A DNA stretch of 64,000 bases from Nocardia amikacinitolerans NBRC 108937 (GTDB lineage: Bacteria > Actinomycetota > Actinomycetes > Mycobacteriales > Mycobacteriaceae), in NCBI RefSeq assembly GCF_001612615.1, contig NZ_BDAU01000002.1:62001-126000 (forward strand). The letters are read 5' to 3'. The notes under the pieces were generated by a model, which worked only from the letters and a program-made list of their open reading frames with translations, searched no databases and was not told the origin of the DNA. Below are positions 1 through 10,897 of the stretch, piece after piece; the stretch's first letter is position 1, and each line of letters opens with the position of its first letter. The position numbers and the translations under genes were made by a program.

Positions 1-123
1 CAGATCGTCCGCTTCGCCGTCGCGCCGATCTTCTACCGGCTGTTCATCTCCCGCGAACCGGTGACCGCCGAGGACGCGCGAGTGGCGGCCGACGCGGCCC
101 TCGTCGTCGCGCGCACGCTGTGA
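1..123 (+). CDS. TetR-family regulator, C-terminal fragment
   Basis: The window opens inside a reading frame that codes for 40 residues before a TGA. The peptide contains FAVAPIFYRLF followed by an amphipathic helix rich in Ala, Glu and Val, which is the usual last two helices of TetR-family ligand-binding domains (compare the common form VAPIxYRLLxxxEP). The DNA-binding end lies outside the window, so the target and ligand cannot be judged. The gene converges on gcvP, with a hairpin between them. Family assignment rests only on this short tail and is therefore moderate. Confidence 0.55.
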   Translation, partial: QIVRFAVAPIFYRLFISREPVTAEDARVAADAALVVARTL

Positions 124-144
124 ACAGGCTTCCGAATACGCGAA

Positions 145-182
145 AGCCGCCGCGTCGAGGAGCTGTCCTCGGCACGGCGGCT
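145..182. terminator. Hairpin between converging genes
   Basis: The arms AGCCGCCG (145-152) and CGGCGGCT (175-182) enclose an inner stem CGAGGA/TCCTCG (156-161, 166-171) with a GCTG loop. It sits between the TetR fragment and the end of gcvP, so it can serve both strands. There is no long T tract, which is normal for actinobacterial terminators. Confidence 0.6.
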
Positions 183-193
183 CGCGTCGTGTG

Positions 194-3013
<2,820 letters not shown>

Positions 3014-3084
3014 GGCAGCAGCTCCAAGGTCGGGCGGGTCGAGCCGTGTCGATGGGTAGACGCGGTGTCGACGGGGTCCAGCCC

Positions 3085-3296
3085 TCCCCCTCTGTCGTGG
3101 TGCCTGAGAGATTCGGGCGGCCCGGTCGAGGCCGGCTCCCTTTCCCCATGGGCGGGCGGCCCTGCGCGTGCGCAGACCACCGCTTTCCAGAGGCGCCGAA
3201 GCCCGTACGGTCCCTGTTGCCTGAGAGATTGACGGGGAGGTGCTGCTCCTTCGGCGCCCGGTCTGTTCGAGACCGGAACTCTCCCGCACGGCGGCG
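3085..3296 (-). promoter_or_regulatory. Tandem glycine riboswitch upstream of gcvP
   Basis: Read on the minus strand, two consecutive aptamers are visible. The first (about 3296-3214) begins GCGGGAGAGTTCCGG, has CGCCGAAGGAGCA and closes with CAATCTCTCAGGCA. The second (about 3199-3085) begins CCTCTGGAAAGC and closes with GAATCTCTCAGGCACC. The repeated ATCTCTCAGGCA and the GGGAGAG/CTGGAAAGC openings are hallmarks of the gcvT-element glycine riboswitch. The last base is about 70 nt before the gcvP start, leaving room for an expression platform. Cooperative glycine sensing that activates gcvP is the known role of this family. Confidence 0.93.
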
Positions 3297-3382
3297 ACGC
3301 ACCGTCAGTTTATGTCGCCGCCGCGCGAAACGATGCCTCCGCCCCGGTGTCGCCCTCGTCACTCCGCGCGCACGCCGAGAAA

Positions 3383-3412
3383 GGCCACCGTCCCTCGCGG
3401 GAGACGGTGGCC
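3383..3412 (-). terminator. Hairpin after the resR-like gene
   Basis: GGCCACCGTC (3383-3392) pairs perfectly with GACGGTGGCC (3403-3412), leaving a 10-nt G/C-rich loop that can also pair. It begins 15 nt past the stop of the MerR gene on the minus strand and precedes the gcvP riboswitch, so it probably isolates gcvP from the upstream unit. Confidence 0.7.
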
Positions 3413-3426
3413 TCGATTCGCCGGTG

Positions 3427-4020
3427 TCAGCCGGTAGCTCTGTTCATCCGCGCCTTGCGCCGGAACGCCAGCTCGTCCTCCGGACGCTCGGTCGCGCTGC
3501 TGGCGCGTTCCGCGGGGAAATTGGCGATGGCGCCGGTCAGCTCGCGCATGGCGCCGCTGACCGCGATACCGAAGACGCCCTGCCCACCCTGCAGTAAATC
3601 GACGACCTCCTCGGGCGAGGTGCACTCGTACACCGAGGTGCCGTCGGAGAACAGGGTGATGCCCGCCAGATCCTGGACACCGCGGCTACGCAGATGATCC
3701 ACGGCGATGCGGATGTTCTGCAGCGAGATCCCCGCGTCCAGCAGCCGCTTCACGATCTTGAGGACGAGGATGTCCTTGAACGAGTACAGCCGCTGACTGC
3801 CCGAACCCGCCGCGCTGCGAATGGACGGCACCACAAGCCCGGTCCGCGCCCAGTAGTCGAGCTGCCGGTAGGTGATTCCAGCGACCTGGCACGCGCTCGG
3901 CACACGGTAACCGACTAGTTCATCGGGTACGGAGTCATCCGGGAACAGGCCGGGCTGAACCTCTGAGCCCTCGGTCGGACGGACGTCCGGCCGCCGCACA
4001 TCCTGCGATTGCTCTGCCAC
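3427..4020 (-). CDS. resR: MerR-family regulator, Rv1830/ResR-like
   Basis: This is a MerR-type transcription factor of 197 residues from the GTG at 4020, which has AAGGGAG eight bases ahead. A winged-helix motif (ACQVAGITYRQLDYWARTGL, then GSGSQRLYSFKDILVLKIVK) is followed by a dimerisation helix and a conserved C-terminal domain (GVQDLAGITLFSDG, VYECTSPEEVVDLLQGGQG). These segments are those of mycobacterial Rv1830, known as ResR, a regulator linked to cell division and antibiotic recovery. The frame extends to 4110 but the extension has no family-like sequence. Its place beside the nuclease-family gene, a second MerR gene and garA matches the mycobacterial order. The function here is inferred from that match. 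Confidence 0.88.
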   Translation of the reverse strand: MAEQSQDVRRPDVRPTEGSEVQPGLFPDDSVPDELVGYRVPSACQVAGITYRQLDYWARTGLVVPSIRSAAGSGSQRLYSFKDILVLKIVKRLLDAGISLQNIRIAVDHLRSRGVQDLAGITLFSDGTSVYECTSPEEVVDLLQGGQGVFGIAVSGAMRELTGAIANFPAERASSATERPEDELAFRRKARMNRATG

Positions 4021-4222
4021 TGACCACTCCCTTGCTCCGCAGACGCCTAGCCTCATCGATGGCCCGGCTCCGGTGATGACCAACAACCCGTCATTCCGGA
4101 CGTGGCCCAACTATCGAGATTACTCCCGTTGATTGTCTCGGGAGCGACATCGTCGGACCAAACGCGACGCGCGGTAAAAGTCTTCAGCTGTAGTTGAGGT
4201 CTAGAAGATTTCGGCGAACCCT

Positions 4223-4696
4223 TCAGCTGTCGGTGGCCTTGAAGTCGTCCGGCGACACCGACTCGAGGAACTCCTTGAACTTCTCCACCTCGTCCTCGCG
4301 CTCGTCGGGCATCACCAGCCCGGCCTCCTCGAGCACCGACTCCTCGGCGTGGATCGGGCAACCGACCCGCAAGGCGATGGCGACCGAGTCGGACGGACGG
4401 GCCGAGATGCGTAGCTCGTTGTCGAAGACGAGATCCGCGTAGAAGGTGCCCTCCTGCAGATCCACGATCCGAACTTCCTTGAGGGTGTGCCCGAGCTCGG
4501 TGATCAAGATCTTGATCAGATCGTGGGTCAGCGGGCGGATGGGGGTCACCCCCTCTTGCTCCAGCACGATGGCGGTCGCCTCGGCCTGGCCGATCCAGAT
4601 CGGCAGGTACCGATCCCCGGACACCTCGCGCAGCAGCAACACGGGCTGGTTCTGTGGCTGCTCGACGCGGATGCCGATCACGCGCATTTCACTCAT
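4223..4696 (-). CDS. Bifunctional nuclease family protein (DUF151), Rv1829-like
   Basis: A 157-residue protein of the DUF151/BFN family. Recognisable family segments are LREVSGDRYLPIWIGQAEATAI, the LTHDLIKILITELG helix and ARPSDSVAIALRVGCPI near the C-terminus. Members have reported DNase/RNase activity in plants, and the Thermotoga structure is a compact homodimer; the bacterial role is unsettled. The ATG at 4696 lies two bases after the stop of a possible 24-codon leader frame. The gene lies between the two MerR genes, as Rv1829 does in mycobacteria. No signal peptide or membrane segment is seen. Confidence 0.9.
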   Translation of the reverse strand: MSEMRVIGIRVEQPQNQPVLLLREVSGDRYLPIWIGQAEATAIVLEQEGVTPIRPLTHDLIKILITELGHTLKEVRIVDLQEGTFYADLVFDNELRISARPSDSVAIALRVGCPIHAEESVLEEAGLVMPDEREDEVEKFKEFLESVSPDDFKATDS

Positions 4697-4698
4697 GC

Positions 4699-4773
4699 CT
4701 AAGCCTCGCTAACACTCGGATCCGGCATGCGCGAAGCACGCTGTGACATGATTCGCACGCTGCGCTCGCTCAT
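4699..4773 (-). CDS. Possible 24-residue leader peptide ahead of the DUF151 gene
   Basis: On the minus strand an ATG at 4773 follows the good ribosome site GGGAGGC by six bases and opens 24 codons (MSERSVRIMSQR...), ending in TAG at 4699. The stop is two bases from the ATG of the DUF151 gene (TAGGCATG), an arrangement suited to translational coupling. The peptide resembles nothing I know. It may be a chance frame, hence the low confidence. Confidence 0.3.
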   Translation of the reverse strand: MSERSVRIMSQRASRMPDPSVSEA

Positions 4774-4920
4774 AGCACTGCCTCCCATATTCGCCGGCCG
4801 CCCGACCTGACCGCTGCAGAGCTCGCCGTACCACGAGTCTAGGCGAACCCACAGCGGTGCTGCGATCGGTGTGCACAGCCGAAATCGGCGTGTTGCCGGG
4901 GTGGAATACAGGCGCGGAGG

Positions 4921-5757
4921 TCAGCTTCCGAGAGAGTTGCGTACCGAGGCTTTCACCAGGCAGGTGTGCAGCGTCAGCGACAGTGCCGCGAGTTCGCGCA
5001 CGGTTTCCTCGGCCCTTGCTCGTGCCCCCGCGTCGCGGCTCTTCGCGATCGGCGCGGCGATCTGGGCGAGCAGCGCCGCCTCACGGTCCGCGGCCAGTTT
5101 GAAGGCGCGCAGATGCCGTGCCTCCAGACCGAATTCGGCCATGGCGCGGGCGGTTCTGGCCAACGTCACCGCCTCGCCGTCGAAGAATCCGGCGGCGCCC
5201 GGCGAGATCAGGTTGGCCCGGATCAGATCGTTGAGGAATCTCTCGTCGATCTCGGCCTGCTCCAGCAGATCGGCTCGGGTGAGCCGGATTTCGTGATCGA
5301 AGCGCAACTCGTCCGGCGAGACCTCGCCGGGCACCACGCCCAATCGGCGCGGCGCGGCCGCACGCGCGGCACGGCCGGCCTGCGCGCCCGCGGCTCCGGA
5401 ATCGGCGGCCGTGACCGGCCCCGACTCCGCACCGCCCGGACGGCCGGAATGCGCTCGGGCGCGGGCTTCCCGCACACCGAGCGTGGCCGCCCCGCTGTCG
5501 ATCGCTTCGAGTTGCTCCTTGATCACCTTCAGCGGCAGGTACTGATCGCGTTGCGCGGTCAGGACGAACCTGAGCCGTTCACAGTCCGCGACCGAGAACC
5601 TGCGGTAGCCGGACGGCGTGCGCTCCGGCCGGATCAGGCCCTCGGCTTCGAGGAACCTGATCTTCGAGATGGTGATATCCGGGAAGTCGGGTCGCAGCAG
5701 GTCGAGAACGGAGCCGATCGACATCCCTCCGCGCGCCCACTGCGCCGCGCCCGTCAC
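4921..5757 (-). CDS. MerR-family regulator, Rv1828-like
   Basis: A MerR-family DNA-binding protein of about 278 residues. The N-terminus MSIGSVLDLLRPDFPD, ISKIRFLEAEGLIRPERTPSGYRRF and LTAQRDQYLPLKVIKEQLEA matches mycobacterial Rv1828, which binds DNA as a dimer. A low-complexity linker of about 45 residues rich in Ala, Gly and Arg follows. It leads to the conserved C-terminal part (RADLLEQAEIDERFLNDLI, then FELEARHLRAFKLAADREAALLAQI in slightly varied form). The start is set at the GTG at 5757, with AAAGG upstream and 37 nt after garA. An earlier ATG at 5811 would overlap garA, and a later ATG lies near 5724. Likely one transcript with garA. Confidence 0.85.
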   Translation of the reverse strand: MTGAAQWARGGMSIGSVLDLLRPDFPDITISKIRFLEAEGLIRPERTPSGYRRFSVADCERLRFVLTAQRDQYLPLKVIKEQLEAIDSGAATLGVREARARAHSGRPGGAESGPVTAADSGAAGAQAGRAARAAAPRRLGVVPGEVSPDELRFDHEIRLTRADLLEQAEIDERFLNDLIRANLISPGAAGFFDGEAVTLARTARAMAEFGLEARHLRAFKLAADREAALLAQIAAPIAKSRDAGARARAEETVRELAALSLTLHTCLVKASVRNSLGS

Positions 5758-5794
5758 AGCGCCGTGCCTTTCACACACATCGGCGCCGTCGTGC

Positions 5795-6280
5795 TCATAG
5801 ACTGCCCGCACCCGCTGACGGCTCGTTCACGGAGGCGCGCGGTCCGGTCAGGAACACGAGCCGGAACTTGCCGATCTGAACCTCGTCGCCGTTCTGCAGC
5901 TCCGAGGAGTCCACCGGTTCCCGGTTCACGTAGGTGCCGTTCAGGCTGCCCACATCCACCACCTGGAAGGTGTCGTCGTCCTGCCGGAACTCGGCGTGCC
6001 GACGGCTGACGGTGACGTCGTCGAGAAAGATGTCACTGTCGGGGTGACGACCCGCCGAAGTAGTCGGCTGATCCAGAAGGAACCGCGATCCAGCGTTCGG
6101 TCCACGCTTGACGACCAGGAGGGCCGCGCCGACCGGCAGGCCCTCGACCCCTTGAACCGGCTGTTCGCCGGTCTGCTCAGCGGCGCGCGACGCGTCGACC
6201 TCGTTCAGGAAATCCGCGCGGAAGACCGACGTCGTCTCGGCCGCGGTCTCCTGGTAACCCGGGTCTTTGTTCTCGCTCAC
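5795..6280 (-). CDS. garA: GarA, FHA-domain regulator of 2-oxoglutarate metabolism
   Basis: A 161-residue forkhead-associated protein. The N-terminal ETTSVFRADFL motif carries the two threonines (16 and 17) that PknB and PknG phosphorylate in mycobacterial GarA. The FHA fold is seen as SAGRHPDSDIFLDD (about 77), SRRHAEF (about 93) and GSLNGTYVN (about 112). In the known system unphosphorylated GarA binds and inhibits 2-oxoglutarate dehydrogenase and NAD-glutamate dehydrogenase and stimulates glutamate synthase, and phosphorylation makes the protein bind its own tail and switch off. Between gcvH and the Rv1828-like gene, as in mycobacteria. The ATG has GGAGGAGA upstream. Confidence 0.95.
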   Translation of the reverse strand: MSENKDPGYQETAAETTSVFRADFLNEVDASRAAEQTGEQPVQGVEGLPVGAALLVVKRGPNAGSRFLLDQPTTSAGRHPDSDIFLDDVTVSRRHAEFRQDDDTFQVVDVGSLNGTYVNREPVDSSELQNGDEVQIGKFRLVFLTGPRASVNEPSAGAGSL

Positions 6281-6360
6281 CGTTTCTCTCCTCCTCGAAC
6301 CTGATTATCCATGCAAGCAGGTGATGCTTCGCCGACACGACCTGTCGTGTCGCTAGAACA

Positions 6361-6377
6361 CCGGCCTCGAGGGCCGG
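6361..6377. terminator. Short hairpin between gcvH and garA
   Basis: CCGGCC (6361-6366) and GGCCGG (6372-6377) form a six-pair stem with a five-base loop in the gap between gcvH and garA. It could weaken read-through from gcvH into garA. It is short and lacks a T tract, so the call is tentative. Confidence 0.35.
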
Positions 6378-6444
6378 TACATCTGATGGCTTTGACCGTA
6401 CCCTGCCGGGGCGTGCCCGTGCAGGTAGAACTCGGAAGGCCGCG

Positions 6445-6843
6445 TCAGGCCCCGATAACTCCTTGATAACCTGCCGCATCCAGCAGTTCGGCCAGCGTGA
6501 CATCGAGTCCGGAAGCGTCCTCGACCTCCAGCTCGAACAGCCACCCCGCACCGTACGGATCGGTGTTCAGCAGCTCCGGCTCCGCGGTGAGTTCTTCGTT
6601 CACCGCAACGACTTTCGCGGCAAGCGGCGCGTAGATGTCCGACACGCTCTTGGTCGATTCGACCTCCGCGATGCCCTCGCCCGCACTCGCCTCCCGGTCC
6701 GCGTCGGGCAGCTGCACGAACACGACGTCACCGAGCTGCGACTGCGCGTAGTCCGTGATGCCGACCCGCACCCGATTCGGGGCGACCCGGCGCACCCACT
6801 CGTGTTCTTCGGTGTACCGCAGATCCTCCGGGGTCAGTGGCAC
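6445..6843 (-). CDS. gcvH: Glycine cleavage H-protein
   Basis: GcvH is the lipoyl carrier of the glycine cleavage complex, moving the aminomethyl group from GcvP to GcvT. The 132-residue protein begins PLTPEDLRYTEEHEWV and has the lipoylation site ESTKSVSDIYAP with the modified lysine at residue 65, followed by the NTDPYGAGWLFELE signature. The start is the GTG at 6843, which has AAAGGA eight bases upstream. The frame's ATG further up adds residues not found in the family. It is not joined to gcvP, so the two subunits are transcribed separately, and no riboswitch is evident in front of gcvH. Confidence 0.95.
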   Translation of the reverse strand: MPLTPEDLRYTEEHEWVRRVAPNRVRVGITDYAQSQLGDVVFVQLPDADREASAGEGIAEVESTKSVSDIYAPLAAKVVAVNEELTAEPELLNTDPYGAGWLFELEVEDASGLDVTLAELLDAAGYQGVIGA

Positions 6844-6885
6844 TTGGCGTCCTTTCGTAGTGAACGTTGCACGCAACCTTATCCG

Positions 6886-7527
6886 CTATGGGTGACGGTG
6901 CCCCACAGCCGGTATCGCTCGCGCCACAGCAATGGCCTTGCCCGCGTAGAGCACGCCGGTCCACAGATACACCGCCGTGCCCCAGACCAGGAAGGCCCCA
7001 CCGAAGGCCCGGCCGAAACCGTCCAGCGCCCAATCCATCTGTCCGGCAAGCAACCAGGGCAGCGCGGACATGAGCGCGAAGGTGGCCGCCTTGCCCAGAT
7101 AGATGACCTCGGGCGGGTCCAGATCGCGCCGTTTGTACACCGAGAGCGTCAGGGTGAGCACCAGGTCGCGGCCGACTAGCAGCAGCGCGACCCACCACGG
7201 AAGCAGACCGCGGATCACGAAGGCCAGCAAGGTGGTCACCAGGAACAGCCGGTCGACGAACGGGTCGAGCAGCGCGCCGAGGCGCGAGCCCTGATCGAGC
7301 AGCCTGGCCAGCTTGCCGTCCAGGAAATCGGTGACGCCGCTTGCGACGAGCAGCGCGAAGGCCCAGCCGTCGGCCTCTTCGACGAGCAGCAGCCACAGGA
7401 ACAGCGGGACGCCGATCAACCGCAGCACGCTCAGCACGTTCGGGACGGTGAGGATGCGGTCGTCGAACACTCCGCCGCCGGTGTCGGCGCGCTCGCCGGG
7501 TTCGGTGGTCCCCGATTCCGTTGTCAC
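6886..7527 (-). CDS. CDP-alcohol phosphatidyltransferase (PgsA-like)
   Basis: An integral membrane enzyme of about 213 residues that should transfer a phosphatidyl group from CDP-diacylglycerol to an alcohol such as glycerol-3-phosphate. The family signature D-x2-D-G-x2-A-R-x8-G-x3-D-x3-D is complete: DFLDGKLAR, then GALLDPFVDR. About six hydrophobic segments are present. Mycobacterial pgsA2 (Rv1822) lies in the same neighbourhood near gcvH and garA, so orthology is likely but the acceptor alcohol is not proven. The start is taken as the GTG at 7527; its ribosome site is weak and an upstream in-frame codon is possible. Confidence 0.85.
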   Translation of the reverse strand: MTTESGTTEPGERADTGGGVFDDRILTVPNVLSVLRLIGVPLFLWLLLVEEADGWAFALLVASGVTDFLDGKLARLLDQGSRLGALLDPFVDRLFLVTTLLAFVIRGLLPWWVALLLVGRDLVLTLTLSVYKRRDLDPPEVIYLGKAATFALMSALPWLLAGQMDWALDGFGRAFGGAFLVWGTAVYLWTGVLYAGKAIAVARAIPAVGHRHP

Positions 7528-7655
7528 ACGCCTGTGCTTACCGCACGAACCCCGCGGACCGCCATCCGGGCTCGCCGTGGGATTACGCCACAACGCCCAC
7601 CCTGAAAGAATGAGTATGAAAATATCTCATCATCGACAGGTGAGGAGAGGATGTC

Positions 7656-9350
7656 ATGCCCGCATTCGACTACGACGTGGTAGTGATCGGTTCCGGGTTC
7701 GGCGGCAGCGTGAGCGCCCTGCGGCTGACCGAGAAGGGATACCGGGTGGGCGTGCTGGAGGCAGGGCGGCGCTGGACGGCCGACGACCTGCCGAACACGA
7801 ATTGGAACGTGCGGAAATCACTTTGGGCCCCGCGCCTCGGTCTCACCGGACCGCAGCGGATCAGCATCCTCGGCAAGTGCGCGGTGTTCTCGGGTGCGGG
7901 CGTCGGCGGCGGCTCGCTCATCTACGGCAACACCCTCTACGAGCCGCTGCCGAACTTCTACACCGACCGGCAGTGGGCGCACATCACCGACTGGAAAGCC
8001 GAGCTGGCGCCCTACTACGACCAGGCCAAGCGCATGCTCGGCGTGGCGCCCAACCCGCGCATGACCCCCGCCGACGAGGTGATCAGGGAGATCGCCGACG
8101 ATCTCGGCGTCGGCGACACCTTCCACGCCACGAATGTCGGCGTCTTCTTCAACGAGTCCGACCCGGGCGCCGAGGTCGACGACCCCTACTTCGGCGGGGC
8201 GGGCCCGCGCCGCCGCGGCTGCGTGCACTGCGCGCGGTGCTTCACCGGCTGCCCGCACAACGCCAAGAACACCACCACGACCAACTACCTGTACCTGGCC
8301 GAACAGGCGGGCGCCGAGGTCCATCCGCTGACCACCGCGACCGCGGTGCGCCCGCTGTCCGGCGGCGGCTACGCGGTGCGGACCGAGCGCTCGGATCGCT
8401 GGATTCGCAAGCAGCGCAAGACCTTCACCGCCGAGCAGGTGGTGTTCGCCGGCGCCGCGCTCGGCACCCAGAAGCTGCTGCACCGGATGCGCGACGAGCA
8501 GATCCTGCCCGCGCTCTCGCCGCGGCTCGGCGAACTGACCCGCAGCAACTCCGAGGCGATCCTCAATGTGGTGAGCCGCTCGCGACGCGACTTCGCCGAG
8601 GGCATCGCGATCACCTCCTCCATCCACCCGGAAGCCGACACGCACATCGAGGTCTGCCACTACGGCAAGGGCCAGAACGCGCTGTTCCCCATGTCGGTGC
8701 CGATCGTGGACGGCGGCGCGTTCCGCTTCCTGCGGTTCCTGCTGGCGATCCTGGTGCACCCGTTGGTGTTCCTGCGCAGCCTCAACGCCAGGCACGCCTC
8801 GGAGAAGTCGGTGATCCTGCTGGTGATGCAGTCGCTGGACAACTCGCTGACCTCGTTCCGCAAGCGCGGCCAGCTCAAGACCAGGCAGGGCACGGGTGAG
8901 CCGAACCCGACCTGGATACCGCTCGCGCACGAGGTCGGCCGCCGCTTCGCTGACAAGGTGGACGGCGACACCCACGGCCTGATCATGGACGTCTTCGACA
9001 TCCCCGCCACCGCGCACTACATCGGCGGCTGCGTCATCGGCGAGAGCGCCGAGACCGGGGTGGTCGACCCGTACCAGCGGGTGTTCGGACATCCGGGCCT
9101 GCACGTCGCGGACGGGTCGGCGGTCACCGCGAATCTCGGCGTGAACCCGTCGCTGACCATCACCGCCCAGGCCGAGCGAGCCATGGCGTTCTGGCCGAAC
9201 AAGGGGCAGGCCGATCCGCGCCCCGCGCTCGGTGAGCCCTATCGGCGCATCGATCCGGTGGCGCCGGTCCGGCCCGCCGTGCCCGCCGCGGCACCCGGCG
9301 CGCTGCGGCTGCCGATCACGCAGGTCGATCCCCCGGTCCCCGCGAGCTGA
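7656..9350 (+). CDS. choD: GMC/ChoD-type FAD oxidoreductase (putative cholesterol oxidase)
   Basis: A 564-residue FAD-dependent oxidoreductase. The N-terminus YDVVVIGSGFGGSVSALRL is the FAD-binding Rossmann motif, with AGAGVGGGSLIYGN close behind. A cysteine-rich stretch, CVHCARCFTGCPHNAKNT, follows around residue 190, and the C-terminal VADGSAVTANLGVNPSLTI is the second FAD-contact region. Overall sequence follows mycobacterial ChoD (Rv3409c) from end to end, including the tail GEPYRRIDPV. ChoD is annotated as cholesterol oxidase (3-beta-hydroxyl to 3-keto-4-ene), although its true substrate in mycobacteria is debated. A strong GAGGAGAGG precedes the ATG. The next gene (DUF2252) starts 45 nt on, possibly in the same transcript. 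Confidence 0.85.
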   Translation: MPAFDYDVVVIGSGFGGSVSALRLTEKGYRVGVLEAGRRWTADDLPNTNWNVRKSLWAPRLGLTGPQRISILGKCAVFSGAGVGGGSLIYGNTLYEPLPNFYTDRQWAHITDWKAELAPYYDQAKRMLGVAPNPRMTPADEVIREIADDLGVGDTFHATNVGVFFNESDPGAEVDDPYFGGAGPRRRGCVHCARCFTGCPHNAKNTTTTNYLYLAEQAGAEVHPLTTATAVRPLSGGGYAVRTERSDRWIRKQRKTFTAEQVVFAGAALGTQKLLHRMRDEQILPALSPRLGELTRSNSEAILNVVSRSRRDFAEGIAITSSIHPEADTHIEVCHYGKGQNALFPMSVPIVDGGAFRFLRFLLAILVHPLVFLRSLNARHASEKSVILLVMQSLDNSLTSFRKRGQLKTRQGTGEPNPTWIPLAHEVGRRFADKVDGDTHGLIMDVFDIPATAHYIGGCVIGESAETGVVDPYQRVFGHPGLHVADGSAVTANLGVNPSLTITAQAERAMAFWPNKGQADPRPALGEPYRRIDPVAPVRPAVPAAAPGALRLPITQVDPPVPAS

Positions 9351-9395
9351 GGACGATGCGCCGGAATCGCCTGCGGCAGGATAGCGTGATCGGTT

Positions 9396-10787
9396 GTGTC
9401 CGACAGTGGTATCGATCTGCGCTCCTACGTCCCCGCCGAGGAGGTGCGGGCGAAGGGGCGCGCCCTGCGCGAGCGCGTTCCGGTGACGGCGCGCGACCGC
9501 GCGGCCGTCGGCGAGCGGCGACCGGACGTGCTGGAGTTCCTGCGCGCCGCGCACGCGGACCGGCTCGCGCACCTGGTGCCGCTGCGGGTGGGGCGCATGA
9601 TGTCCGGACCGTTCACGTTCTACCGCGGCGCGGCCGGGTTGATGGCCGCGGATCTGGCGGGCGGACCCGTCAGCGGGCTCGACGCGCAGCTGTGCGGTGA
9701 CGCGCACGCCGCGAACTTCGGCCTCTACGGCACCGCCCGCGGCGAGATCATCATGGACATCAACGATTTCGACGAGACCATCGCCGGACCGTGGGAGTGG
9801 GATCTGGAGCGCCTCGCCGCCAGCCTGGTGCTGGCCGGGCGCGAGTCGGGCGCCGACGAGGACGACTGCCGCACGGCCGCGCGCGACGCCGCCCGCGCCT
9901 ACCGGCTCGCCGTCGACACACTCGCCGAGCAGCCGTTCATGGAGTCCTGGTCCGCCCTGCCCGACGAATCGGTGATCGCCAAGGCCAAGGCCGACGACCT
10001 GATCGACGACTTCAAGAAGGCCGCCAAGAAGGCGCGCAAGAACACCAGCGCCAAGGTCGCGGCCAAATGGACGCGGCACCTCGACGATCACGAGACCGGC
10101 ATCAGCAAGCACCGATTCGTCAGCGACCCACCGGTTCTCACCGCCGTGGAGGACGTCGTTGAGCAAGCCGTCATCGACGGACTCGAACGCTACGGCGACA
10201 CCCTGCGCGAGTCGCGGCGCAATCTGCTCGCCCGATTCGCGGTGTCCGACGTCGCTTTTCGCATCGTCGGCACCGGAAGCGTCGGGTTGCACAGCTACGT
10301 CGCGCTGCTGCACGGCAACGACGGCGAGGTGCTGGTGCTTCAGCTCAAGCAGTCCATCCCGTCCGCGCTCGCGCCGTACCTGCCCGCGCCGCCGGTGCGG
10401 CACGAGGGCAAGCGAATCGTCCAGGGCGCCAGGCTGGTTCAGTCCGAGAGCGACATCCTGCTCGGCTGGACGACGCTGGAGCTGGGCGGCAAGAAGCTGC
10501 CCTTCATCGTCCGGCAGTTCCGCAATCTCAAGGGCAGCATCGATCCGGCCGGGCTCTCCTCGGGCGACCTGGACGATTACGGCAGGCTGGCGGGCGCGCT
10601 GCTGGCCCGCGCGCATTCGCGCTCGCTCGACCCGCGCTTGCTCTCGGGTTATCTGGACGGCGACGAGCGCTTCGAGGACGCGGTCGCTGCCTTCGCGGTC
10701 CGCTACGCCGATCGTACCGAGGCCGATCACGCCGAGCTCGAACGCGCGGTCAAGGCGGGCGAACTCGCCGCGGAGATTCCCGAATGA
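9396..10787 (+). CDS. DUF2252 family protein
   Basis: A 463-residue member of DUF2252, a family of uncharacterised proteins with kinase-like signatures. Seen here are MMSGPFTFYRGAA, QLCGDAHAANFG (a phosphotransferase-style D-H-x2-N-like loop), IMDINDFDETIAGPWEWD (an acidic metal-binding-like loop) and YADRTEADHAEL near the end. No signal peptide or membrane span is found. The start is a GTG at 9396. It follows the ChoD-like gene on the same strand after 45 nt. Substrate and function are unknown; the family resembles aminoglycoside-phosphotransferase-type folds, an inference from motif layout only. Confidence 0.85.
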   Translation: MSDSGIDLRSYVPAEEVRAKGRALRERVPVTARDRAAVGERRPDVLEFLRAAHADRLAHLVPLRVGRMMSGPFTFYRGAAGLMAADLAGGPVSGLDAQLCGDAHAANFGLYGTARGEIIMDINDFDETIAGPWEWDLERLAASLVLAGRESGADEDDCRTAARDAARAYRLAVDTLAEQPFMESWSALPDESVIAKAKADDLIDDFKKAAKKARKNTSAKVAAKWTRHLDDHETGISKHRFVSDPPVLTAVEDVVEQAVIDGLERYGDTLRESRRNLLARFAVSDVAFRIVGTGSVGLHSYVALLHGNDGEVLVLQLKQSIPSALAPYLPAPPVRHEGKRIVQGARLVQSESDILLGWTTLELGGKKLPFIVRQFRNLKGSIDPAGLSSGDLDDYGRLAGALLARAHSRSLDPRLLSGYLDGDERFEDAVAAFAVRYADRTEADHAELERAVKAGELAAEIPE

Positions 10788-10897
10788 CCGGTGGCGCACG
10801 CGTCCAACACGCCGGGTGTCACCGTCGGCGCGGCGTGCCCCGCGCCATTGCTCGTATCCTGTCCACTGTCGAGTGACGACGTGAAGGGCGGTCGCGA

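Noticed and set aside
7818..10799. Long minus-strand frame opposite the ChoD-like and DUF2252 genes
   Set aside because: It crosses two well-supported genes and the gap between them and has low-complexity content; antisense shadow.
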